36,721 nucleotides of DNA from Comamonadaceae bacterium. Lineage in GTDB: Bacteria; Pseudomonadota; Gammaproteobacteria; Burkholderiales; Burkholderiaceae_C. Positions 6,567 to 17,064 of the stretch are shown here, piece after piece. The DNA is taken from the NCBI GenBank assembly GCA_947378785.1, contig CANCLK010000028.1, forward strand, positions 1 to 36,721, written 5' to 3'. The notes beneath the pieces were generated by a model. That model did not search any database. It was given only the letters and a program-made list of their open reading frames with translations, and had not been told where the DNA came from. A program made the position numbers and the translations under genes. Position 1 is the stretch's first letter; each line of letters starts with the position of its first letter.

Positions 6567-9500
6567 ATGAAACGGATGCTGATTAACGCTACCCAGACTG
6601 AAGAACGCCGGTTAGCCATTGTTGATGGACAAAAACTCCTCGACTACGAAATTGAAATCGAAGGACGCGAACAGCGCAAGGGCAACATCTACAAGGCCGT
6701 CGTCACGCGCGTCGAGCCTTCGCTGGAAGCTTGCTTTGTTGACTACGGTGAAGACCGTCACGGTTTTCTACCGTTCAAAGAAATTTCGCGCAATTACTTT
6801 GCCCCCGGCGTTCCTGTCGGCCAGGCTCGCATCAATGATGTGATCCGCGAAGGCCAGGAACTGATGGTTCAGGTCGAAAAAGAAGAGCGCGGCAACAAGG
6901 GCGCAGCCCTCACCACCTTCGTCAGCTTGGCGGGGCGTTATGTGGTGTTGATGCCCAACAATCCACGAGGCGGTGGCGTCAGCCGCCGTATCGAAGGCGA
7001 CGACCGGGCCGAGCTCAAAGAAGCCATGGACCAGCTGGAATATCCGGCCGGCTCCAGCATCATTGCGCGCACCGCCGGCATCGGCCGCAGCGCCCCTGAA
7101 TTGCAATGGGACCTGAACTACCTGATCAAGCTCTGGACTGCCATCGAAGGCGCTGGCAAGCAGGGCAAAGGCGCTTTCCTGATTTATCAAGAATCGAGCT
7201 TGGTGATTCGCGCCATTCGCGATTACTTCAACAGCGACATCGGTGACATTCTTTTCGACACCGACGACGTCTACGAACAAGCCCGTCAGTTCATGGCGCA
7301 CGTCATGCCTGAGCATGAGCACCGCGTCAAACGCTACCGCGATGACGCACCGCTGTTCTCGCGTTTCCAGATCGAGCACCAGATCGAATCGGCTTATGCA
7401 CGCACCGTGCAACTGCCTTCTGGCGGCGCCATCGTGATCGACCACACTGAAGCGCTGGTGTCCGTCGACGTCAACTCGGCCCGCGCGATCAAGGGCGGCG
7501 ACATTGAAGAAACCGCCACCCGCACCAACCTCGAAGCCGCTGACGAAGTGGCCCGCCAAATGCGCTTGCGCGACTTGGGCGGCCTGATCGTCATCGACTT
7601 CATTGACATGGAAGAGAGCCGCAATCGCCGCGACGTCGAAAATCGCCTGCGCGACGCGCTGCGACAAGACCGTGCCCGCGTGCAGTTCGGCACCATCAGC
7701 AAATTCGGCCTGATGGAAATGAGCCGCCAGCGTTTGCGCCCGGCCCTGTCTGAAGGTGCGTCGATTCCTTGCCCGCGTTGCGGTGGGTCTGGCCACATCC
7801 GCGACACCGAAAGCTCGGCATTGCAAATTTTGCGCATCATCCAAGAAGAGTCGATGAAAGACAGCACGGCCTCGGTGCTGTGCCAAGTGCCCGTCGATGT
7901 GGCGTCGTTCCTGCTGAACGAAAAGCGCTCTGAAATCGCCAAAATCGAGATGAAGCAGCGCATCAACGTGCTGCTGGTGCCCAACAAAACGCTCGAGACA
8001 CCGAACTACAAGCTCGAACGCCTGAAGCACGATGACCCGCGACTGGACAACATCGAAGCCAGCTACAAGATGGCCGAAGAGATGGAAGACCCGACCTTGG
8101 TCACGCGCCGCAGCCAAGAAAAGCACAACAAGCAAGAACCCATCATCAAAGGTGTGCTGCCTGACATGCCTGCACCGATCGTGGTACCGAAGCCAGAAGT
8201 CGCGGCCAAACCGATGGCAGCGGCCCAACAGCGCTCACCACTTGCAGCGCGCACACCTGCGACACCTGCTGCAGAAAAAGGCTTCTTTGGCTGGCTCAAA
8301 AACCTGTTTTCTAGCGCTGATGCAGCCCCCGCAGTAACGCCCAGTAAGGATGCGAAAAAAGACGAACGTGGCGAAGGCCGCCGCGATGAGCGCAGTGAGC
8401 GCGGCGAGCGGTCAGAGCGCGGCGAACGAGGTGGCCGTGATGGTCGTCGCGGCGGCCGTGGTGGCCGTGGTGAACGCACTGAAGGCCGCACTGAGCGGAC
8501 TGGCGAACGCGGTGCTGAACGAGGCGAAGGCCGCGCTGATCCGCGTCGTGAACGCAGCCCGGAAGGTCGTCCAGAACGCGCTCCGCCTGAAGGTCGTGGT
8601 GACGGTGGTCGCGAAGGGGGGCGCGGTGCAGAACGTTCCGGCGAATCACGTACAGAGGGTCGCAATGAAGGTCGCGCAGAGGGTCAGCCACGCGGTGAAG
8701 GCCGTGGTGACCGCAATCGCCGCGACCGACCAGAACGCGCAGAGCGCGGAGACCGTGGCGGTGAACGCACGGGCTTGCCACGTGACGCAGCGCAAGAAGA
8801 ACTGGCCATGGCCAATCAGGCCGCCATGGCAGCCGCTTCGCGCGGTGAGGTCACCGCACCGGAAGCTGAACGTGAAGATCGTCAGCCCCGCGAAGCCCGT
8901 GAACCACGCGAAGGACGCCGTGAACGCGGTGGTCGTCGCCCTGAGCGCCGTGACGAAGCACCCGCGGCTGACGCTAGCCAAGCTGGGTTTGCTGAAGCTG
9001 GCGCTGATCGTCCAGAAGCAATAGATGCTGCAGCGCAAGGCAACGTGGCCACTACAGGCCAAGATGACAACCAAGAACGCGCACCTCGCGAACGTCGTAG
9101 CCGTGACCGTTATGGTCGCGAGCGCCGTGAACGTGGTGATCACGCCGAGTCGTCCCCAAGCCAAGCATCTGACGCCAACGCCAGCACCCCGGACGCCGCA
9201 CCCATGCAAATGGCCCATCAAACGGTCAGTCCAGTTGTGGCCATGAGTGAAGTGCGCACTGAGCCTGCAGCGCCCATGGCCATCGTACCCACGACGATCA
9301 TCGTGCCAGTACCTGCGCCAGTTCAAGCACCAGTACAGCCAGTGGCGAGCGCACCAGCGCCCATCACACGCGCCCTGCCTCAGGTTGCGTCATATGACTT
9401 GCCGTTGCAAGACTTGGCTCAGGTGGCCAGCGCCTCTGGCCTGCAGTGGGTCAACTCCAACACCAGCAAGATCGCCGAAACGCAAGCCGCCATGGCAGCT

Positions 9501-9644
9501 GAGCCGCGTCCAACCCATGTGCCGCGTGAGCGTGCACCTGTGGTGGCCATTGAAGCGAGCCCTCTGGTGCTGGTAGAGACCAAACGTGATCTGCGCAGTA
9601 TGACGCTGCCTTTTGAAGACGCAGCGACCAAACAGCCCCAGTAA
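6567..9644 (+). CDS. rne: Ribonuclease E
   Basis: A 1025-residue RNase E, the essential endonuclease for mRNA decay and for rRNA/tRNA processing and the scaffold of the degradosome. The N-terminal half contains the S1 domain (about 36-120), the 5'-sensor region, and the DNase I-like catalytic site with D301 (VSVDVNSAR) and D344 (VIDFIDM), equivalent to E. coli D303 and D346. The zinc-link C402-P-R-C405 joins the dimer. From about residue 535 the protein becomes disordered, with an Arg/Gly/Glu-rich tract (about 595-890). It ends in a conserved-looking block (about 940-1015: LPLQDLAQVA, GLQWVNS, HVPRERAPVVAIE, LVLVETKRDL). No amphipathic membrane-targeting helix was identified with confidence. 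Start chosen at MKRMLINA with a good Shine-Dalgarno. Confidence 0.96.
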   Translation: MKRMLINATQTEERRLAIVDGQKLLDYEIEIEGREQRKGNIYKAVVTRVEPSLEACFVDYGEDRHGFLPFKEISRNYFAPGVPVGQARINDVIREGQELMVQVEKEERGNKGAALTTFVSLAGRYVVLMPNNPRGGGVSRRIEGDDRAELKEAMDQLEYPAGSSIIARTAGIGRSAPELQWDLNYLIKLWTAIEGAGKQGKGAFLIYQESSLVIRAIRDYFNSDIGDILFDTDDVYEQARQFMAHVMPEHEHRVKRYRDDAPLFSRFQIEHQIESAYARTVQLPSGGAIVIDHTEALVSVDVNSARAIKGGDIEETATRTNLEAADEVARQMRLRDLGGLIVIDFIDMEESRNRRDVENRLRDALRQDRARVQFGTISKFGLMEMSRQRLRPALSEGASIPCPRCGGSGHIRDTESSALQILRIIQEESMKDSTASVLCQVPVDVASFLLNEKRSEIAKIEMKQRINVLLVPNKTLETPNYKLERLKHDDPRLDNIEASYKMAEEMEDPTLVTRRSQEKHNKQEPIIKGVLPDMPAPIVVPKPEVAAKPMAAAQQRSPLAARTPATPAAEKGFFGWLKNLFSSADAAPAVTPSKDAKKDERGEGRRDERSERGERSERGERGGRDGRRGGRGGRGERTEGRTERTGERGAERGEGRADPRRERSPEGRPERAPPEGRGDGGREGGRGAERSGESRTEGRNEGRAEGQPRGEGRGDRNRRDRPERAERGDRGGERTGLPRDAAQEELAMANQAAMAAASRGEVTAPEAEREDRQPREAREPREGRRERGGRRPERRDEAPAADASQAGFAEAGADRPEAIDAAAQGNVATTGQDDNQERAPRERRSRDRYGRERRERGDHAESSPSQASDANASTPDAAPMQMAHQTVSPVVAMSEVRTEPAAPMAIVPTTIIVPVPAPVQAPVQPVASAPAPITRALPQVASYDLPLQDLAQVASASGLQWVNSNTSKIAETQAAMAAEPRPTHVPRERAPVVAIEASPLVLVETKRDLRSMTLPFEDAATKQPQ
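8347..9170 (+). repeat. Low-complexity RGER-type coding repeat within rne
   Basis: Within the C-terminal half of RNase E the DNA is a degenerate short repeat based on cgtggcgaa/gaacgcggc-like units, encoding runs such as SERGERSERGERG, RGGRGGRGER and EGRAEGQPRGEGRG. The repetitive G/C-rich code leaves other frames open for more than 200 codons on both strands, but those frames encode only monotonous Ala/Val- or Pro/Arg-rich sequence. Arg-rich RNase E tails bind RNA and partner proteins in known systems. The same role here is inferred. Confidence 0.75.
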
Positions 9645-9668
9645 AGCGGTCAAGCCAAACGTCATCGG

Positions 9669-9687
9669 CCCCGGCATCACGCCGGGG
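9669..9687. terminator. GC-rich hairpin downstream of rne
   Basis: A perfect stem ccccggc (9669-9675) and gccgggg (9681-9687) with a 5-nt loop lies 25 nt after the rne stop. It has no following T-run of its own and stands immediately before the strong terminator at 9693-9729. It may protect the rne 3' end or assist termination. Confidence 0.45.
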
Positions 9688-9692
9688 TCAGA

Positions 9693-9729
9693 CATGAAAA
9701 AAGCGACTCAGTGAGTCGCTTTTTTCATG
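9693..9729. terminator. Strong bidirectional intrinsic terminator (rne / hemY)
   Basis: A 37-nt perfect inverted repeat: catgaaaaaagcgactca, a central g at 9711, then the exact reverse complement. The core stem agcgactca/tgagtcgct is flanked by A6 on one side and T6 on the other, so it forms a stem with a U-tract in both directions. It lies between the convergent rne and hemY genes and should serve both. The stretch 9730-9849, up to the hemY stop, shows nothing else recognisable. Confidence 0.9.
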
Positions 9730-9849
9730 TTCTGCCCGCTTGGTGTCGCTACAAAACAGCCGGAGCAGGCCTTGAGGAATTCAAGTCGTTCGCAATGACA
9801 GGTGAACGGCCGGGATGCCCCATGGGCGCCACCCTGAACTGCCACCAGC

Positions 9850-11139
9850 TCAGGCCTCCGCTGCTTGGCGATATGCTTTCTGCACAGCAACTTCATCGCC
9901 ACGTTGCCCAGCCAACTCAGCGAGCGCACGCCAAGCCTTGCGCTTGAGCACGACATCTTCCAAGGTGATCACCGCGTGAGATAGCAACTGCTGCGCTTTG
10001 CCCCACAGCTGACGCTTCAGGCAGGCCATGCCAGCTAAGTATTCGAAATTAGGATCACCAGGGCGGGCTTGCAACGCAGCCTCAATGCGCGCCAGCCAGA
10101 CGGCATCGATCGATTCGAGGCTGTCCTCCAGCGCCAAGATGAATTTGACGCGAAGGTTATCACCCAGGTCAGAGCGCGGCTTCATCACCATGTCCCATGC
10201 GCCAGCCAGCCAGTGGCGTGCCACTGTGGCGTCGCCCTTCAAAAGCATCAGACGCGAAGCTGCATGAACCGCCAATTCAGGCATCGCGCGTTCGGCGTCG
10301 TCCAGCGACAGCCACACTTGCAGCAGCTGTTCCGGGTCATGCGCAGCGTTGAGCAATTCAAGCGCCAACCCGCGAACAATGCTTTGAGCCGCCGGTGCTG
10401 AAAACGCCCGATGCTTGGCCAGTAGGCGAGCCGTTTCCAACGCATCTACGGTCTGGCCAGCCAGCCGTGCAGCGCGCAAGCGCATCCGCAAGGCCAGCGT
10501 ACGGCGCCCAGCGCCTTGGGGCAGCTGACTGAGCCACTCCATCGCTACGCTAGGCTCACGGTCGTCCAGCGCCCAGCGCGCAGCGCGCAACTGAATGCCT
10601 TCTTGGGTTTCCAACACTGTCCTATGACCGGCGCCTTCAAGCGCTTGCTGCAGGTGCTGATCGCGTACCCCGCGGTTTTGCAAAGATTGCGCGCTTTCGG
10701 CTACCAGTAAATGCGCCAACGAGCGCAGTTGCTGAGAACGGGCCGGCTGATGACCCGAGTCGAAGCCCACCTCGGCGATCAACTGACTCATATTCTTCTC
10801 TTGCAGCAAAGCGTTCTCTGCTGAGCGCGAAGCACGAATAAAGCGACCGGCCAGCATGTGCGCAAGTGCATCCATCAATGCCGCGTACATAGCGCGCTCT
10901 TTTTGCTGGGCACGCCAGCGTCTAGCCTGCCGCGGCAACGACACCACCACACTCAGGGCCTTGAGGGCAAAGTGCAGCAACACAAATGCGCTGACCAGCA
11001 CCAACACCATCAAATTGAAGGAAAGATCAACCCTGTACGGCGGCCAAAACAGTGTGACGACTGCGTGATTATTGCCAGCCAACAGGGCAACGGCCACAGC
11101 CACACCAAACAGGGCAACTAACCAAAGAGCGGCGCGCAT
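9850..11139 (-). CDS. hemY: HemY-family membrane protein (TPR-containing)
   Basis: A 429-residue proteobacterial HemY (HemY_N domain), not the protoporphyrinogen oxidase of the same name in Gram-positives. It has two N-terminal membrane helices (LWLVALFGVAVAVALLAG and LMVLVLVSAFVLLHFALKAL), then VVSLPRQARRWRAQQKERAM and a helical TPR-like periplasmic or cytoplasmic part. ALDALAHMLAGRFIRA-type helices and DPNFEYLAGMACLKRQLWGKA near the C-terminus are TPR-like. Its precise role in late heme synthesis is not established. The frame can be extended upstream to 11457, but that extension is non-protein-like and overlaps hemX, so the ATG at 11139 (MRAALWLV) is chosen. Confidence 0.88.
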   Translation of the reverse strand: MRAALWLVALFGVAVAVALLAGNNHAVVTLFWPPYRVDLSFNLMVLVLVSAFVLLHFALKALSVVVSLPRQARRWRAQQKERAMYAALMDALAHMLAGRFIRASRSAENALLQEKNMSQLIAEVGFDSGHQPARSQQLRSLAHLLVAESAQSLQNRGVRDQHLQQALEGAGHRTVLETQEGIQLRAARWALDDREPSVAMEWLSQLPQGAGRRTLALRMRLRAARLAGQTVDALETARLLAKHRAFSAPAAQSIVRGLALELLNAAHDPEQLLQVWLSLDDAERAMPELAVHAASRLMLLKGDATVARHWLAGAWDMVMKPRSDLGDNLRVKFILALEDSLESIDAVWLARIEAALQARPGDPNFEYLAGMACLKRQLWGKAQQLLSHAVITLEDVVLKRKAWRALAELAGQRGDEVAVQKAYRQAAEA

Positions 11140-11161
11140 AAGCTGTTTTTTATCTAAGGAC

Positions 11162-12295
11162 TTAACGGCCAGCGGCCGCGGTAGCCAAGGCGGCCAGAGT
11201 CTCGTCAAAACGTGGCAACTCGCCGGTGCGGAGCTGCGACTGCGTCTGCTGCAGCAAGGCTTTGGCGGCTTGGGTCTTGCGCGAGGAATCGTCAAAATAA
11301 CGCGACAAACTGGCCTGGACGCTGGCCAGATCAGATCGGGCAGCTTCGGTCTGCCGGGACAGCAGCGCCAAACGGGCATTGAGTAGTTTGAGCTTGAGAT
11401 TTTCGCGCAAGAAATAGGACTGTTCAGGGGCCAGCAAGGCGGCCTCGGGTTGGTCAATCCGGCTCACACGCAAGAGGCTTTTGGCGTCTTCGCGCAGACC
11501 CTGCAGAACACGACCAGACCAGTGGCTCAGCGTCTGTAGCTCAAAAAATCTCGCAAAATCGGTTCGCGCCGAGCCAGCTAAATCGGAAGGAGCCGAAGCA
11601 GCAGCAGAGCGGTCGGCCACAGGCTTGGACAATACCTGCGTCGCTTGACTCACGCCAAGCACCACGTCATTGGCCACTGGTAACTCATCGACCTGACGCA
11701 CCAGTTCATCCAGTTTCAACAGCATCGCGGGGACATCCGTCAGGGCCGCACTCTTGATGCGTTCGGCGTCTTTGACAATAGCGCGCTGAACCGGGCTCAA
11801 GCGGGGTTGGGCGGCACGTGCAAGCCTCTGTTCGGCTGACTTGAGCGCAGCCAGCAAGGGCTCGGCGCTGCCAGTCAGCTGCGCCTGCTGCTGCGCCAGC
11901 CGCAAATTGGCTTCCATCTCAATCACCAAATTGTCATCGCGTGAACGCGACAAACTCTGCATGAGATCTTCCAGCTGGCCACGCTGAAGACTGACCTCAC
12001 TGATGCGATTCTCGGTCACGGCTAACCGCGCGGACAGTTCGCGACTGCTCTCTTGCGCTTGGCGGGCAAGCGTCCGGGCTTCGATGGCTTGGGTACCAGT
12101 GTCGGCGCTGCGACGCGCTAGCTCTTCTTGAACATGACTGAGTTTTTGCCACAGCAACAGGCTCCCCACTGCGCCAACCAAGGCCAACAACAGCAATGCC
12201 AGCGCCCAAATGCGCGAGCGCCACCAAGCGCTGCCGACAGCAACGCCAACACTAGCTGAATAAGCGGAAGATGGTGCGGTAGGAGTGTCACTCAT
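11162..12295 (-). CDS. hemX: HemX family protein (uroporphyrinogen-III C-methyltransferase-like)
   Basis: A 377-residue HemX. A short Ser/Thr/Ala-rich N-terminus precedes a single membrane helix (IWALALLLLALVGAVGSLLLW, about 29-49), then a long coiled coil rich in Glu/Gln/Arg (about 50-165), then a helical C-terminal domain typical of PF04375. It carries no methyltransferase motifs despite its historical name. The ATG at 12295 ([10 protein letters not shown]) overlaps the hemD stop by 4 nt, which fixes the start. A longer in-frame extension to 12427 lies inside hemD and is rejected. hemY follows 22 nt downstream. Confidence 0.88.
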   Translation of the reverse strand: MSDTPTAPSSAYSASVGVAVGSAWWRSRIWALALLLLALVGAVGSLLLWQKLSHVQEELARRSADTGTQAIEARTLARQAQESSRELSARLAVTENRISEVSLQRGQLEDLMQSLSRSRDDNLVIEMEANLRLAQQQAQLTGSAEPLLAALKSAEQRLARAAQPRLSPVQRAIVKDAERIKSAALTDVPAMLLKLDELVRQVDELPVANDVVLGVSQATQVLSKPVADRSAAASAPSDLAGSARTDFARFFELQTLSHWSGRVLQGLREDAKSLLRVSRIDQPEAALLAPEQSYFLRENLKLKLLNARLALLSRQTEAARSDLASVQASLSRYFDDSSRKTQAAKALLQQTQSQLRTGELPRFDETLAALATAAAGR

Positions 12296-13128
12296 GGATG
12301 CAGCAATTCTATCGATGCCACGATGTCGTCCAGCGTCGGTCGTGACTCGATAACAACACCCCAGCCCGCCGCCTGCGCGGCATTCGCAATTCTGGCATGG
12401 GTGACGATCGCTCTGGCCTGCGACCAATCTACCGCCTGAGGCAAATTCGCCAACGCTTCCGAACTGCTGAAGAGCCAGACCGATCCATCTCGCTCACTGG
12501 CGGCCATGCGCTGCAGTTGCGCCTCCGTGAAACACGGGGAACGGCGTTCATAAACCACCACAGAATCAACCGAAGAACCCGCATTTTCAAGCTGACGCGC
12601 GAGCCATTCACGGCCCGTCGCAGCGGCGTCCAACGTGCCGTTGTGGCCGCTTTGACCGCGCACGATCAATACGCGCCGTCCCGACCAATCCCGCTGGCCG
12701 ATCAGTTGCCACAAGGCTTCGGAGTCAAACTGCGCCGCGTCAGCGGGAGGTGAGTCAATCTGCGCCAGGGGCACCCCCTGAGCCGCCAACGCCTGCGCGG
12801 TGCCCGGGCCGGGGGCCATGAAGCGAACATGGGGCAACGTCGCCCAGTCCACTGTCCGAGGCGCAGCATCTGAGTGCCGCGCTGCAAAGAAATGTTCAAC
12901 TGCATTGCCGCTGACAAACATCACAGCGGCGTAATTTTCTAAATGCGCCCACGCCGCACGCGCCGCCGTTAAATCGGCCACGCTGGCAATCTCAATCAGC
13001 GGCAGAGTTTCGGTGCTGATGCCGCGCTGCTGCAATTGGTCTGCCCAACGCTGAGCATCAGGCGCGGGTCGGGTGACGATGACGTGGCCAACACGCTCAA
13101 CGTCTTTCACTTGTTCAAGGGTTGGCAT
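12292..13128 (-). CDS. hemD: Uroporphyrinogen-III synthase
   Basis: HemD closes and isomerises hydroxymethylbilane to uroporphyrinogen III. The protein is about 278 residues from ATG 13128 ([20 protein letters not shown]). [21 protein letters not shown] is the family's opening strand and helix, [13 protein letters not shown] the middle motif, and [13 protein letters not shown] the late one. HemD sequences are generally poorly conserved, so position between hemC and hemX is strong supporting evidence. It overlaps hemC by 14 nt and hemX by 4 nt, indicating tight translational coupling. Confidence 0.93.
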   Translation of the reverse strand: MPTLEQVKDVERVGHVIVTRPAPDAQRWADQLQQRGISTETLPLIEIASVADLTAARAAWAHLENYAAVMFVSGNAVEHFFAARHSDAAPRTVDWATLPHVRFMAPGPGTAQALAAQGVPLAQIDSPPADAAQFDSEALWQLIGQRDWSGRRVLIVRGQSGHNGTLDAAATGREWLARQLENAGSSVDSVVVYERRSPCFTEAQLQRMAASERDGSVWLFSSSEALANLPQAVDWSQARAIVTHARIANAAQAAGWGVVIESRPTLDDIVASIELLHP

Positions 13129-14137
13129 TTGAGGCCCAGACAGCACCCCCGGCACGCAGCAGCGCGGCCACGTGCTCCCCCAGTGCTTCGGCCTCGGCGA
13201 AATCACGCACAAGGGCTTGGTGCTGCACCCGCACCAACGGAGCAGTCACAAGCGCCCGAGTGCTTTGCAAGACATCAGGCCCCGCCGAGCCCGGATCGCC
13301 CCAAGCCGCTTCAAGCTGCATACCCTCAGCCGTCGGCCCGCGTGTGAAGGCGGCCAGCGGCATCGAACAGCTGCCCCCCATGGCGCGCGACACCGTGCGC
13401 TCAGCGGTCACGGCCAACCAAGTGGGCTGGTGCGCCAGCAAGGCCAGTGCGTCAATCAGGTCTTGCCGGTCCGCCTGCACTTCAATGCCAAGCGCGCCCT
13501 GCCCCGCGGCGGGCAGCACAGTGTCAGGCTCAAAGGTCGCGCGAATGCGGCTGTCGAGCCCCAGGCGTTTGAGCCCGGCGGCGGCCAGCACGATCGCGTC
13601 GTACTGCCCCTCGTCGAGCTTGCGCAGACGGGTGTCTAGGTTGCCGCGCAAGGGCTCTATGCGCAGGTCCGGCCGCAAAGACTTCAAAATCACCAAGCGG
13701 CGCAAGCTTGATGTGCCGACCACCGCGCCCACCGGCAAGGCGGCCAGCGAGGCATGGTGATTCGACACAAACGCATCGCGCGGGTCTTCACGTTCCATCA
13801 CACACGCCAGCGCAAAACCAACCGGCAAGTCCATCGGCACGTCTTTCAGCGAATGCACGGCGATGTCAGCGCGGCCATCCATCAACGCCGTTTCAAGTTC
13901 CTTGACGAACAAGCCCTTGCCGCCCACTTTGCTCAATGAGCGGTCCAGAATCTGGTCGCCCAAGGTGGTCATGCCGAGCAGTTCAACCTGCCAGCCCAAG
14001 CGGCTTTCCAACAAAGCCTTGACGTGCTCAGCCTGCCAAACCGCCAAGCGGCTTTCGCGAGTGGCAATCACCACTTTTTTACCCGGCGCTGGCTTCGCCT
14101 CAGTTGCTTTTTCTACTGCGGTTTGATGTGCGATCAC
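13115..14137 (-). CDS. hemC: Porphobilinogen deaminase (hydroxymethylbilane synthase)
   Basis: HemC joins four porphobilinogens into hydroxymethylbilane in the cytoplasm. Motifs: [13 protein letters not shown] (24-36), HSLKDVP (95-101) with the catalytic aspartate D99, GTSSLRR (141-147), RGNLDTRL (164-171), and [11 protein letters not shown] with C257, the cysteine that carries the dipyrromethane cofactor. The start is a GTG at 14137 (read as MIAHQTAV). No ATG lies nearer the conserved core, and the first 20 residues are non-conserved. It heads the hemC-D-X-Y operon and is divergent from argH. Confidence 0.96.
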   Translation of the reverse strand: MIAHQTAVEKATEAKPAPGKKVVIATRESRLAVWQAEHVKALLESRLGWQVELLGMTTLGDQILDRSLSKVGGKGLFVKELETALMDGRADIAVHSLKDVPMDLPVGFALACVMEREDPRDAFVSNHHASLAALPVGAVVGTSSLRRLVILKSLRPDLRIEPLRGNLDTRLRKLDEGQYDAIVLAAAGLKRLGLDSRIRATFEPDTVLPAAGQGALGIEVQADRQDLIDALALLAHQPTWLAVTAERTVSRAMGGSCSMPLAAFTRGPTAEGMQLEAAWGDPGSAGPDVLQSTRALVTAPLVRVQHQALVRDFAEAEALGEHVAALLRAGGAVWASNANP

Positions 14138-14348
14138 TCGTAGCGGCCTTGTTAACTTTCAATTGCGTGAATGCTAGCATGCAGCCTTTCGCACTTCAGG
14201 GGGATGGCGGGGCTGCGCAACACGGACTGCATGCAAGGACAGATAAAATCTGCAAATAGCCTTGCACCAGCGTATCTGGTGCAACGTCCCCATTTCACCG
14301 CCCCGTCCGCTTGCCACGCTCCAGAAACATGGCACTGAAAGTCCTTCC
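14138..14348. promoter_or_regulatory. Divergent hemC/argH control region with argH leader hairpin
   Basis: 211 nt separate the divergent hemC and argH starts and must hold both promoters. A perfect 9-bp hairpin, ttgcaccag (14262-14270) and ctggtgcaa (14276-14284) with loop cgtat, lies 64 nt before the argH start. It could be an argH leader structure or a dimer operator. A TAAAAT box at 14244-14249 precedes it but has no convincing -35. No recognisable ARG box was found. Confidence 0.4.
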
Positions 14349-15758
<1,410 letters not shown>

Positions 15759-15873
15759 CGCCATGACGGTCGTGAATTAAATTCAATATCTGCGGCCTCG
15801 GTTATCAATTTCTTCAAACCAGTCTCCTCGCAAAGCCGATAGCATCTGAGCATTACACAAGGAGACAAGAGCA

Positions 15874-17028
15874 ATGACCGTGATCACCAACATTGAAGAC
15901 TTGCGCGTTCTGGCCGAAAAGCGCGTGCCGCGCATGTTTTACGACTACGCCGACTCTGGCTCGTGGACAGAGGGCACTTACCGCGCCAACGAAACTGATT
16001 TCCAAAAGATCAAGCTGCGCCAGCGCGTGGCCGTCAACATGGAGAACCGCAGCACCGCCACCAAAATGGTCGGCATCAACGTGAAAATGCCAGTGGCCAT
16101 TGCGCCGGTCGGGCTGACGGGCATGCAGCATGCCGATGGTGAAATCAAAGCCGCCAAGGCGGCTGAGAAATTCGGCATTCCGTTCATCTTGTCGACCATG
16201 AGCATTTGCTCGATCGAAGACATTGCCGCCAATACACAAGCGCCCTTTTGGTACCAGCTGTACATGATGCGTGACCGTGAAGCCATGGCAGCCATGATTG
16301 AGCGCACACGCAAAGCCGGTTGCACTGCCTTGGTCTTGACGCTTGACTTGCAAGTCATCGGCCAGCGCCACAAAGACTTGAAAAACGGCCTCACCGCGCC
16401 GCCCAAACCAACGCTCGCCAACATCATCAACCTGCTGACCAAACCGCGTTGGTGCCTCGGCATGGCGGGCACCCGCCGGCACACGTTTGGCAACTTGGTG
16501 GGCCATGTCAAAGGCGTGAGTGACATGAACTCGCTGGCGGCTTGGACCAACGAACAGTTTGACCCGACCCTGTCTTGGGCTGACGTGGCGTGGGTCAAAG
16601 AACGCTGGGGCGGCAAACTGATCCTCAAGGGCATCCAAGACGTTGAAGACGCCAAACTCGCGGTGCAAAGCGGTGCCGATGCGATCGTCGTCAGCAACCA
16701 TGGCGGCCGTCAACTCGACGGTGCGCAGTCCAGCATTGAAGCACTGCCAGCCATCGTGGCAGCCGTCGGCTCAGACATCGAAGTCTGGATGGACGGCGGC
16801 ATTCGCTCCGGTCAAGACGTCCTCAAGGCTTGGGCCTTGGGCGCACGCGGCACCTTGATCGGCCGGGCCATGGTCTACGGTTTGGGCGCGATGGGCGAAG
16901 CCGGCGTCACCAAAGCGCTCCAAATCATCCACAAAGAACTCGACATCACGATGGCGTTTTGCGGCCGTACCGACATTCAAACCGTCGACAAAAGTATTTT
17001 GTTGCCGGGGACATTTCCGACAGCGTAA
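15874..17028 (+). CDS. lldD: FMN-dependent alpha-hydroxy-acid dehydrogenase (L-lactate dehydrogenase-like)
   Basis: A 384-residue TIM-barrel flavoenzyme of the glycolate oxidase / LldD family, which oxidises L-2-hydroxy acids and passes electrons to quinone or oxygen. Seen are MFYDYADSGS (21-30), the FMN-facing PVAIAPVGLTG (73-83), K252 in ILKGI, and the active-site SNHGGRQLD with H276 and R279, followed by the phosphate-binding DGGIRSGQDVLKA and ALGARGTLIGRA. It has a strong Shine-Dalgarno (aaggagac, 15859-15866). No lactate permease or LldR-type regulator is adjacent, so the exact substrate (lactate, glycolate, mandelate or other) is open. Confidence 0.87.
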   Translation: MTVITNIEDLRVLAEKRVPRMFYDYADSGSWTEGTYRANETDFQKIKLRQRVAVNMENRSTATKMVGINVKMPVAIAPVGLTGMQHADGEIKAAKAAEKFGIPFILSTMSICSIEDIAANTQAPFWYQLYMMRDREAMAAMIERTRKAGCTALVLTLDLQVIGQRHKDLKNGLTAPPKPTLANIINLLTKPRWCLGMAGTRRHTFGNLVGHVKGVSDMNSLAAWTNEQFDPTLSWADVAWVKERWGGKLILKGIQDVEDAKLAVQSGADAIVVSNHGGRQLDGAQSSIEALPAIVAAVGSDIEVWMDGGIRSGQDVLKAWALGARGTLIGRAMVYGLGAMGEAGVTKALQIIHKELDITMAFCGRTDIQTVDKSILLPGTFPTA

Positions 17029-17064
17029 AGTCCCAGCTTCGCCTGCACCCACACCTTACTGCCC

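Noticed and set aside
6768-8228. Long open frame on the minus strand (about 486 codons) opposite rne
   Set aside because: Antisense to the conserved catalytic half of RNase E; its translation is His/Ala/Val/Asp-rich without motifs and is a by-product of GC-rich codon bias.
8350-9024. Plus-strand frame of about 224 codons inside rne
   Set aside because: Arises from the RGE-coding repeat read in another frame; monotonous Ala/Val/Lys sequence, no ribosome-binding site, while the rne frame continues through to its conserved C-terminal block.
9669-9729. REP-like or mobile palindromic repeat after rne
   Set aside because: The two hairpins are adequately explained as a bidirectional terminator; no second copy was noticed in the window.
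11140-11457. Upstream extension of the hemY reading frame
   Set aside because: Overlaps hemX, Pro/Arg/Cys-rich and unlike HemY, which begins at the membrane helix MRAALWLV.
12296-12427. Upstream extension of the hemX reading frame
   Set aside because: Lies within hemD; the 4-nt ATGA overlap at 12292-12295 gives the natural coupled start.
15853-16713. Minus-strand open frame opposite the lactate dehydrogenase-like gene
   Set aside because: Mirror of a highly conserved flavoenzyme; His/Val/Gly-rich translation with no motif.
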